A stretch of DNA of 64,000 nt, from assembly GCA_044226845.1 (NCBI GenBank), contig JBGAGG010000003.1:186001-250000 (forward strand), read 5' to 3'. The DNA is from JAFDZO01 sp044226845. Its GTDB lineage: Bacteria; Bacteroidota; Ignavibacteria; Tepidaquicellales; Tepidaquicellaceae. The notes beneath the pieces were generated by a model that saw only the letters and a list, made by a program, of their open reading frames with translations, searched no databases and had not been told where the DNA came from. Below are positions 55,621 to 63,074 of the stretch, piece after piece. Numbering within the stretch: position 1 is the first letter of the stretch; every line of letters starts with the position of its first letter. Made by a program: the position numbers and the translations under genes.

Positions 55621-56106
55621 CTACATGTACAAATACGGCTTCCAGTCATCGTCTATCTTGCCTGCAAAGTTCTTTATGAAAGTAATATGAGAAGGTCGCT
55701 TAGGAATATTTCTCAAATGCATCTTTGCTTCTTCAGGAGTCCTGTCCCCTTTTTTGTTATTACATCTTACGCAAGCCGTGGTCAGATTTTCCCAGGTGTC
55801 TTCACCTTTTCGAGATTTCGGAATTACATGGTCAACCGTTAAGTTTGAAGTATGTCCGCAATACTGGCATCTGTGCCCGTCTCTTCTCAGTATATTCTTT
55901 CTCGATAAAATTATTTTTTTAAAAGGAACTCTTACAAAGAAAATAAGTCTTACAATGCTTGGATACTGAAACTTCCTGTATACTGAACGAATTTCCTTGT
56001 CATCGATTGCGCTGATTATTTCAGCCTTCTCCAAATAAGTCATAATTATAGCGCGCCTCACACTACAAATTGTGAGAGGTTCGTAATTCTGGTTCAGGAC
56101 CAGCAC
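55621..56106 (-). CDS. HNH endonuclease-domain protein
   Basis: A 161-residue protein of the common small bacterial HNH type. The two-Cys pairs C80/C83 (HRCQYCG) and C112/C115 (ACVRCNN) hold the fold, and DH at 92-93 (VDHVIPKS) with N107 (ENLTTACV) and N117 (in RCNNKKGD) form the HNH site. The start used is GTG at 56104-56106. The frame stays open for about 100 bp more upstream (NFSGGQLNGKV), and family members usually start nearer there, but no ATG/GTG/TTG exists in that stretch. This leaves a possible frameshift near the start. Role unknown. Confidence 0.82.
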   Translation of the reverse strand: MLVLNQNYEPLTICSVRRAIIMTYLEKAEIISAIDDKEIRSVYRKFQYPSIVRLIFFVRVPFKKIILSRKNILRRDGHRCQYCGHTSNLTVDHVIPKSRKGEDTWENLTTACVRCNNKKGDRTPEEAKMHLRNIPKRPSHITFIKNFAGKIDDDWKPYLYM

Positions 56107-56274
56107 TTTGCCGTTTAACTGGCCGCCCGAAAAATTATTTCTATTTGAAAAGACATGATCGAAGAGCTTTATCTCCCTTAAAACTTTTTATCGTTTTTTT
56201 ATTTATTCAACAAATTATTAAAATTACATAGGATAATCAATTCTGAATTTGGTAGGTATTTTGCAGAGAGCCGG

Positions 56275-57900
56275 TCATTTGTTAAAAATCATTTTACCCG
56301 TTTTAAAATTTTCTCCATAGAAAACCTTGTATAAATAAACTCCTCCGGCAAGATTATCCGGCTTAAACTCATATTCATAATTTCCTGATACCAAAATTTT
56401 ATTTTCAAGCATAGCTATTTCCCTTCCGTTTAAATCATAAACTTTTATTGTGACAAAATTTCTTTCGGGATTATAAAACCGGATCTTAGTTGAGGGATTA
56501 AAAGGGTTGGGGTAGTTAGAATAAAGTTTAAAATCATTTACAATTTCATAGTTAGAATATACCCCTGTCTGCCTTGCATACTTTATTGTTGTGATATCAT
56601 AATCTGATGTATTTGAAAAACTTATTCCCGATATAAAAATATCCTGCGCGTTATTAACTGCAACTTTATAAATAAAGTCTTCCGATAAACTAAAATAATG
56701 ATAACTACCTTTCCAAAGAAACGAGCCTTCAGAATCATATTTTAATGTAAGATATGCTAAATGGTCATTGCCATGGTCACCTGCTCCGCCGATATATACG
56801 TTGCCCGATGCATCAGTGCAAATTGAGAATCCCTGATCAGAGCCGTTAACCGAATCATTATAAACCCTGCTCCATAATAAATTTCCAATTGCATCATACT
56901 TCAGAGTAATAACATCTTCACTTTGGATTAAATGTGAGTTTCTTGCATATCCCGTAACTAAAATATTATTGTTTAAATCAGTAGTCATTGCATACGGCAG
57001 ATCAATATCGTTTCCTGCTCCGTTATAAAATTTTTGCCACAGAATATCTCCGGTCGAATTGTCAATTTTATACGTCCCGATATCTGAAGAGCTTCCTGCT
57101 CCCGCCACTTTAGCTGTGAACAAAATTTTATTATCATATGAAAGTTTCATATCCACAATTCCGTCATCGGAATTACCCTGCCCGTTAATTCTTTTATTAT
57201 AAATTTCATTCAGATTCGGGTCGAGTTTATATATAACTATATCAGCAGATGAAGAAGTAAAGAATGAATTCACACCTGCAAATATATTTCCATGTGCATC
57301 ACAAAGAATCTTTATTCCGTTATCGTCACCGTCAGCGCTGCCTTCAAATATTTTTTGGGCGATAATTGTTCCTTCTGAATTATATTTCACTATAATAAAA
57401 TCAGTTCGGGAAGTTAAAACATTCCTTGCATCAAGCAAAACGTAGACGTTATTTGAATTATCTACTGTAATGGAATGGCTGATGTGAGTTTCGTGATTTG
57501 AAATTGCAGTTACTCTTGCCCATGCTGAATTACCGGCCGGATCTAATTTCATTGTAATCAATTTTATCCGGCTGGAATCTACAATGTAACCTGTCAAATA
57601 TGAGTAATTCGAAGCGTCTTTATAAACATCCTGCAGGTTATTTATCTCTGCTGACGGATATTCATATTTCCAGATAAGAATTCCATTCGACGAATATTTG
57701 AACGCAGAAATATCCGTTAATGTGTTTTCATTAAACGTAGTTCCGTAAACATACACATTACTTTGCTCATCAAGGAAAAGATTGTTTGCAATATCGTAGC
57801 TGTTATCAGAACCGTTATATCTTTCAACCCATTGCTGACTATACTGGGAATATGAATTAGTAAAACCAAAAAGAAGCACAGTGAATAAAAATTTTATCAT
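56275..57900 (-). CDS. T9SS-secreted SBBP/beta-propeller-like protein
   Basis: A 541-residue exported protein with a signal peptide (1-18) and about eight SBBP-like blades (e.g. DASGNVYIGGAGDHGNDHL, DLNNNILVTGYARNSH), forming a propeller over about 20-440. The C-terminal about 90 residues are a T9SS sorting domain (LYSNYPNPFNPSTKIRF to NFKTGKMIFNK). Its start codon overlaps the stop of the ABC permease gene (ATGA, 57897-57900), so it is translationally coupled to the transport operon. This may be accidental or may reflect a surface protein working with iron uptake. Confidence 0.87.
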   Translation of the reverse strand: MIKFLFTVLLFGFTNSYSQYSQQWVERYNGSDNSYDIANNLFLDEQSNVYVYGTTFNENTLTDISAFKYSSNGILIWKYEYPSAEINNLQDVYKDASNYSYLTGYIVDSSRIKLITMKLDPAGNSAWARVTAISNHETHISHSITVDNSNNVYVLLDARNVLTSRTDFIIVKYNSEGTIIAQKIFEGSADGDDNGIKILCDAHGNIFAGVNSFFTSSSADIVIYKLDPNLNEIYNKRINGQGNSDDGIVDMKLSYDNKILFTAKVAGAGSSSDIGTYKIDNSTGDILWQKFYNGAGNDIDLPYAMTTDLNNNILVTGYARNSHLIQSEDVITLKYDAIGNLLWSRVYNDSVNGSDQGFSICTDASGNVYIGGAGDHGNDHLAYLTLKYDSEGSFLWKGSYHYFSLSEDFIYKVAVNNAQDIFISGISFSNTSDYDITTIKYARQTGVYSNYEIVNDFKLYSNYPNPFNPSTKIRFYNPERNFVTIKVYDLNGREIAMLENKILVSGNYEYEFKPDNLAGGVYLYKVFYGENFKTGKMIFNK

Positions 57901-59537
57901 GATATTTTCCTGCGTGAAAAAATTAACGCGATGAGTACAATTAAGAACATTATAAAACCCGATGCTGCAGAGCCGCCTGTATTGTACAATCTTAGCTGCG
58001 AGTAAATATCTATTGAAATTGTTTTTGTTGAAAAAGTATATAGAAGAATTGACGAAACAAATTCGCCGAATGAATTTATAAAGACAATCAAAGCTCCTGA
58101 GATAATTGCAGGAATAATAAGAGGAAGAATAATAGTTCTGAAAGTTTTAAATCTTCCTGCTCCGAGTGAATAAGATGCTTCTTCGAGCGAAGGGTCTATG
58201 TTATTGAAACCTGAGTTCAATGACTGTGTTATTGCAGGAATGTTTCTTATAGTATAAGCCAAAGGCATTATTGCAAAAGTCCCTACCAGAATTTCTCCGA
58301 ATGAAAAAACATTGCCTGAGTTAAAGCTGAATATCAAACAGATTGCAATAACTGTCCCGGGAATTCCGTAAGGCAAAGTAATAATGCTCTCCAAAAAATT
58401 TCCGCCTTTAATTTTTTTCTTTGCTGTAAAGTAAGATGCCGGAAGTCCTATTAAAATCGTTCCTGCGACTGCAATCAGAGACATCATTAAGCTGTTATAA
58501 TACGGCAAGGCAACGGCATCCGTGGTAAAAATATTCTCATAATTTATTAAAGTAAGTCCCTCACCGAAATAATTTCTTATTAACGAACCTTCAGGAATTA
58601 ATGAAAGGTATAAAAGAGTAAGGACAGGCAGTAATATTAAAAATCCTGTCAGCGGGAATATAATCTTGCCTGCGCCATTCAGATTATATAATTTTGATGC
58701 ATCAATTTTTTTAACGCTTCCCTTCATTCTTAGAGAATATTCATTCGCAGTTCTGAATTTTCTCAGAAGAAATAAAAACACAACTGATATCAGAGTTAAA
58801 AAAATGGAAAGTACTGCCGTTAAAGATGTGTCTCCGTTTATTTTGGAATAATAAATTTCTGTAGTTAAAAAACGAATTGATCCTCCGAATACAAACGGAG
58901 CTGAGAACGATGCCATGCTTGCCATAAAAGTTATAATGCCTGCACTGGCAACGGATGGCAATAGAAAAGGCAGAATAATTTTTCTGAATGTAGTCCATTT
59001 GCCTGCTCCGAGCGAGTTGGATGCATCGATAACATTATAATCCAGTTTCTCAAACGAAGCAGTTGCAAATAAAAAGAATAAAGGATAAAATGAAAATAAG
59101 TGAATTATTATAATTGCCGTCCATCCTTCGAATCCTGTCAGAATATTTTTTGAAAAGATTGCGAACAGAATTCTTGATAGAATTCCGTTATCGCTCAGTA
59201 AATACAAAAATGAAACTACTCCCACTATTGGCGGAGTAGCAAGCGGAATTAAAAAAACTACGGATAAATATTTTTTAAATGGAATTTTATAGAAGTGAAA
59301 ATAATATGCGAGTAATATTCCTATTGCTGCGCAGCCAAGAACTGTTACTACAGAAAGAAGAACTGAATTTAAAGCAGAGCCAAGAACTGTCGGACTAGCT
59401 AAAGTTCTATATGAATCAAGATTAAAGCGAAAACTTTCCTTAGCTAACTCAACTAAAGGAATAAGTATGTATCCGGCAGCAAAAAACAAAACAATAAAAA
59501 GCAGAATATATTCAAATATTGAAAACTTTCTTTTCAT
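57897..59537 (-). CDS. Ferric-iron-type ABC transporter permease (two BPD domains)
   Basis: A 546-residue permease with about 12 membrane segments forming two fused BPD_transp_1 domains. The two EAA loops are visible as VIDASNSLGAGKWTTFRKIILPFLLP and LEEASYSLGAGRFKTFRTIILPLIIP (conserved G and I/L-P). This fused layout is typical of FbpB/ThiP-type permeases. It follows the ATPase gene by 9 bp and overlaps the T9SS propeller gene. Together with the solute-binding protein upstream it forms a complete importer, most likely for Fe(III), although other oxyanion or thiamine-like substrates are not excluded. Confidence 0.92.
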   Translation of the reverse strand: MKRKFSIFEYILLFIVLFFAAGYILIPLVELAKESFRFNLDSYRTLASPTVLGSALNSVLLSVVTVLGCAAIGILLAYYFHFYKIPFKKYLSVVFLIPLATPPIVGVVSFLYLLSDNGILSRILFAIFSKNILTGFEGWTAIIIIHLFSFYPLFFLFATASFEKLDYNVIDASNSLGAGKWTTFRKIILPFLLPSVASAGIITFMASMASFSAPFVFGGSIRFLTTEIYYSKINGDTSLTAVLSIFLTLISVVFLFLLRKFRTANEYSLRMKGSVKKIDASKLYNLNGAGKIIFPLTGFLILLPVLTLLYLSLIPEGSLIRNYFGEGLTLINYENIFTTDAVALPYYNSLMMSLIAVAGTILIGLPASYFTAKKKIKGGNFLESIITLPYGIPGTVIAICLIFSFNSGNVFSFGEILVGTFAIMPLAYTIRNIPAITQSLNSGFNNIDPSLEEASYSLGAGRFKTFRTIILPLIIPAIISGALIVFINSFGEFVSSILLYTFSTKTISIDIYSQLRLYNTGGSAASGFIMFLIVLIALIFSRRKIS

Positions 59538-59546
59538 TCTATCTTT

Positions 59547-60548
59547 TTATCTTTTTATCAGTTTTATCTTTGTTGTATTAAATTCAAAGTTCACATAATC
59601 ATCAATATTAAAATGACTGATTTTTTCATTGGAGAATGATATACTTTTTATCTCTTTATTTTTATGCTCAATAATAAATTCAGTATAAGTGCCGTTATAT
59701 AAAATTTCTTTTATTTTTAAGTCTGTTCCACTCTCAGATTTCTTTATTTTCAGATTCTCAGGAAGAATTATCAGCGCTTCATGATTACCGACATCGGTAA
59801 TTCCTAAAATTTCATCCGCTTCGCTTCCTCTGAAAATATTATAGTGCCCTACGAATTCCGCTACGAATGAATTCACGGGATTATTATATAGCTCCTCAGG
59901 ACTTCCAACCTGCTGTATCACCCCTTTATTCATCACGGCAATTCTATCTGATAGCGCCAGCGCTTCGCCCTGATCATGAGTAACATATACACTTGTAATA
60001 CCTGCTTCACGCTGTAGGCGTTTCAACTCCCCTCTTGCCTCAAGCCGTAATGCATAATCAAGATTCGATAACGGCTCATCGAATAATATTAAGTTCGGCT
60101 CGTTTACAATCACTCTTGCAAGCGATGCTCTCTGCTGTTCGCCGCCGCTTAGTTCAGATACTGATGCATTTGCTTTATGGGAGAGATTTACTTTCTTTAA
60201 AACATCTGTAACTTTTTTATTGATCTCTTCTTTGCTAATCTTATTTATCTCTAGTCCGTATGAAATATTTTTCGAAACGTTCATATTAGGGAAAAGCGCA
60301 TAGTTCTGGAAAACAATGCCGACTTTTCTCTGCTGAGGAGTTAAATTAGTTACATCTTTCTCTTCAAGAATTATTTTTCCTGAGTCAGAGCTTTCTAATC
60401 CCGAAATAATTCTAAGCAGAGTTGTCTTCCCGCAGCCGCTCGGACCAAGCAGTGAAAAGAATTCACCTTTTTGAATATCAAGATTTATATTTTCTAAAAC
60501 AGTCTGTTCGGAAAATTTCTTTTGAATGTTCTCTATTTTAAGAAACAC
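59547..60548 (-). CDS. ABC transporter ATP-binding protein (FbpC/PotA type)
   Basis: A 333-residue ATPase with Walker A GPSGCGKTT (about 35), Q-loop VFQNYALFPNMNV, signature LSGGEQQRASLARV, Walker B LILFDEPLSNLD and the H-loop THDQGEAL. The C-terminal about 90 residues are a TOBE-like regulatory domain. The start is GTG at 60546-60548 and it lies in the first copy of a 75-bp duplication, so upstream sequence gives little help. It powers the permease downstream. Length is normal. Confidence 0.93.
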   Translation of the reverse strand: MFLKIENIQKKFSEQTVLENINLDIQKGEFFSLLGPSGCGKTTLLRIISGLESSDSGKIILEEKDVTNLTPQQRKVGIVFQNYALFPNMNVSKNISYGLEINKISKEEINKKVTDVLKKVNLSHKANASVSELSGGEQQRASLARVIVNEPNLILFDEPLSNLDYALRLEARGELKRLQREAGITSVYVTHDQGEALALSDRIAVMNKGVIQQVGSPEELYNNPVNSFVAEFVGHYNIFRGSEADEILGITDVGNHEALIILPENLKIKKSESGTDLKIKEILYNGTYTEFIIEHKNKEIKSISFSNEKISHFNIDDYVNFEFNTTKIKLIKR

Positions 60549-60690
60549 AGATTCTTATGATTTATATGATTGTACAGATGAATTATGAATAAACAAAAAC
60601 TGACAACTAATAACTAGAAACACAGATTCTTATGATTTATATGATTGTACAGATGAATTATGAATAAACAAAAACTGACAACTAATAACT
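60541..60690. repeat. Exact tandem duplication, 2 x 75 bp
   Basis: Copies 60541-60615 and 60616-60690 are identical by eye over all 75 positions (starting AGAAACACAG and ending CTAATAACT). The first copy includes the GTG start of the ATPase gene. The span is otherwise intergenic (60549-60702). The perfect identity suggests a very recent event or an assembly join. Confidence 0.95.
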
Positions 60691-60702
60691 ATCAACAAGC
60701 AA

Positions 60703-61722
60703 CTACTTCTTCCCTTTTATTTCTGCGTCCCATTTCTTCATCCAGTCACCTTCTTTCTCAGAGATCATTTCCCAGTCAAGCTCAAGCTCTTTATAGTCAG
60801 CTTTTTTTATCCAATCCGGTAATGTTTCTTTTGGTATATCTGTTCTCGCAGGGATTCTGTAAAACTTTTCTGCCTGCAGTTTCATTGCTTCGGGTGATGT
60901 TACAAACTCATAAAACTTTTTTGCTTCCTCTGAATTTTTGCTTCCCTTTACCAATGCAATTCCATCTGTCAGTACAACTGTTCCACTCTTAGGAAACAAG
61001 TATCCGAAAGGATACTGATACGAATTTGCCTGAAGAATTATGTCGGGCATATTCCAAAGTGTAACAGGTTCATCATTACCGGCAAGCTTAAGATACATTT
61101 GCGTAGGGTCTGATGAATAATCCTTTGTATTTTTGTCAAGTCCGCGGAGCCATTCCCATCCTTTATCCTCGCTGCCGTTTGCTTTCACTGACATTGAGAT
61201 CATTGCTGCAAAAATAACGCGTAATGTTCCCGATGCCATTGGTGCGCGAAGCACAATTTTATCTTTCCATTCAGGCTGGACTAAGTCAGCCCAGTCCTGC
61301 GGAGCTGTTGTATTATTTAAAACTTTATTATTGAATGAAATTACTTCCGGAGTTAAAAACGTGCCATACCATGTATCATTCTTCCCCTTATGATTAGCAG
61401 CAATATTTGATGACCAAGTAGGTGTATATTTTTCAAGCAAGCCGAGCTTATCAGCTCTCATAAATAATGTTGCCGGAGCGCCCCACCATATATCTGCCTG
61501 CGGATTGTCTTTCTCTGTTTTTATTCTGTCTATAATTTCCTGCGAGCCCATATCAAGCCACTGAACATCTATATCAGGATTTTTTGCCTCGAACTGTTTT
61601 TCAAACTCGCTGAGCATCTCCTTACCGTGCGGCGAATATACTACTAGTTTTTTCTTGTTGGATTTGGAACACCCGGAAATTATTACTAAAGTTAAAAATA
61701 TTAATATTAAACTTTTTCCCAT
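60703..61722 (-). CDS. ABC transporter substrate-binding lipoprotein (Fe(III)-type)
   Basis: A 339-residue periplasmic binding protein anchored as a lipoprotein (lipobox VIISGC, Cys18). Class II periplasmic-binding fold, iron/polyamine-like family: LVVYSPHGKEMLSEFEKQFE, DIWWGAP, VLTDGIALVKGSKN and the end of the family near EAMKLQAEKFYR. Several tyrosines (PEVIS/YGTF, QYPFGY) are compatible with Fe binding, but no unique set is certain. It is the first gene of the importer; the stop is 154 bp before the ATPase start, with the 75-bp duplication between. Confidence 0.9.
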   Translation of the reverse strand: MGKSLILIFLTLVIISGCSKSNKKKLVVYSPHGKEMLSEFEKQFEAKNPDIDVQWLDMGSQEIIDRIKTEKDNPQADIWWGAPATLFMRADKLGLLEKYTPTWSSNIAANHKGKNDTWYGTFLTPEVISFNNKVLNNTTAPQDWADLVQPEWKDKIVLRAPMASGTLRVIFAAMISMSVKANGSEDKGWEWLRGLDKNTKDYSSDPTQMYLKLAGNDEPVTLWNMPDIILQANSYQYPFGYLFPKSGTVVLTDGIALVKGSKNSEEAKKFYEFVTSPEAMKLQAEKFYRIPARTDIPKETLPDWIKKADYKELELDWEMISEKEGDWMKKWDAEIKGKK

Positions 61723-61777
61723 GAGATTTTATAAAATTTTGTGAAAAGAATTGGGTATAAAACTGAACCGCCCCCTC

Positions 61778-61802
61778 AGTCCCCCTCCTTGGAAAGGAGG
61801 AG
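61778..61802. repeat. CCCCTCCTT/AAGGAGGAGG hairpin element
   Basis: The arms CCTCCTT and AAGGAGG around GGA lie between the PIG-L gene stop and the lipoprotein gene start. It resembles the composite element at 7339-7440. No T-run follows, so a terminator role is doubtful. Confidence 0.5.
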
Positions 61803-61815
61803 GAAGCTTGATGAA

Positions 61816-62778
61816 CTATTTTGTTAAATCGTAATCTTTCTTTTTGAAATAATTTATTGCCAGTTTATCGAAAAGCTTTTGTGTCTGCTCTTTTTTATTC
61901 GGGTCGTTTAAATCATACCAGATGTACTTTTCATAGTCTCCGTAGTTCATTAATAATTGCATCGTACCTTGTGATTTGTGCTCGGCAATTACCCAGTTAG
62001 CAATTATTTTATAATTCAGCTTATCCTGAAAGCTGAAGGGCGAAGTCCTGTCAAAAGTAAATGTCAGCGGGTCGGGACTTATTTTTGTTACGGGATATTC
62101 ATCAAGTCCCGTAAAAGTAAATTTTGTAGTATCGTCTTTAATGCTCATTGTTCCGCCAAGCACAACAGGTCTTGTATCCAATGGCATTTCGTTTACGACT
62201 TGCAGAGTTAAAATTGCCGATGATGCATGATGTGCATGTGTCGTCGGTACAGGAAGCAAACAGAAAATATAATTATACTTCCCTGCTTCGATAATTTCCT
62301 TCAGTCTGCGTTTCACCAATGGAATATCCCAGACTGTGCTGTCCATAATTTCGTGAACGTTTGTTGTGTAACGGTGGTCTTTCTGATCAAGAAAGAAAAA
62401 ATCTTTTATGCCTACTATTGCACAGCCTGCCTTAAGTTCTTTTTTGCGGATATCAGGAAGATATTCACGGCCAACAGCTTCTTCTTTTTTGCGGATATCA
62501 GGAAGATATTCACGGCCAACAGCTTCATCGGTAAGCTCAAGTCCGTAAATGGGTTCGCCTAAAGTTGAGTACTTATATCCACCCTCACCATTTGTGATTA
62601 AACAGAGGTCAACTTTTCCTCCAAGGTTGTGGGTGATTTTATAAACCGTTGCAGAGAATACTGCATCATCATCGGGATGAGCAGTAACTATTAAGACCTT
62701 TACTGTTGTATCGCTTTGCGCCTGTAATTGTATATTTATTAAGAAAAGGAATATAAATAACGAAAAGAATTTTTTCAT
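61816..62778 (-). CDS. Secreted PIG-L family deacetylase, with 15-residue tandem duplication
   Basis: A 320-residue exported LmbE/PIG-L-fold protein, zinc-dependent N-acetyl hydrolases acting on GlcNAc-type sugars. Signal peptide 1-20. Zinc site: TAHPDDDAVFSA (His34 and Asp37) and the later THAHH (about 180). The segment EAVGREYLPDIRKKE occurs twice in tandem (about residues 85-114), encoded by two identical 45-bp units at 62437-62526. One copy alone fits the family (ELTDEAVGREYLPDIRKKELKAGC). The duplication keeps frame and may only extend a surface loop. The window contains no obvious operon partner. Substrate unknown. Confidence 0.88.
   Translation of the reverse strand: MKKFFSLFIFLFLINIQLQAQSDTTVKVLIVTAHPDDDAVFSATVYKITHNLGGKVDLCLITNGEGGYKYSTLGEPIYGLELTDEAVGREYLPDIRKKEEAVGREYLPDIRKKELKAGCAIVGIKDFFFLDQKDHRYTTNVHEIMDSTVWDIPLVKRRLKEIIEAGKYNYIFCLLPVPTTHAHHASSAILTLQVVNEMPLDTRPVVLGGTMSIKDDTTKFTFTGLDEYPVTKISPDPLTFTFDRTSPFSFQDKLNYKIIANWVIAEHKSQGTMQLLMNYGDYEKYIWYDLNDPNKKEQTQKLFDKLAINYFKKKDYDLTK
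62437..62526. repeat. Exact in-frame tandem duplication, 2 x 45 bp
   Basis: Copies at 62437-62481 and 62482-62526 are identical by eye, including the run TTCTTTTTTGCGG. It lies inside the PIG-L coding region and adds 15 residues. Confidence 0.95.
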
Positions 62779-62872
62779 TTTATGCGAATAGAAATATTGT
62801 TGAACAAAGTTAGACTAAAAAAAATAAAGTTAAAATGTAAAGAAATAGCTTTCATTTCTATTAAAGAATAAC

Positions 62873-62998
62873 TTAACCACAGAGGGCACAGATTATAAGC
62901 ACAAAAGACACAGAGATACATCTGTTAATATTTTATAGTTGTTTTATTTCGAAATTCTATGTGTAATCTGTGTAAATCTCCGTGTAATCTGTGGTTAA
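62873..62998. repeat. Imperfect palindromic element (TTAACCACAG ... CTGTGGTTAA)
   Basis: About 126 bp whose ends are inverted copies TTAACCACAG/CTGTGGTTAA. The arms share several ACACAGA/TCTGTGT pieces in order (GCACAGATTA, ACACAGAGAT on the left; ATCTCCGTGT, TAATCTGTGT on the right). It fits a MITE-like or REP-like dispersed element with no coding capacity. The rest of 62779-63074 is AT-rich spacer with no further signal. Confidence 0.65.
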
Positions 62999-63074
62999 AT
63001 CGCTTCTTTTATTCAGTTTTTTATTGAATAATATTATCCGCTTAAATTTTTTATATTGAGTTTTCATTTAACGT

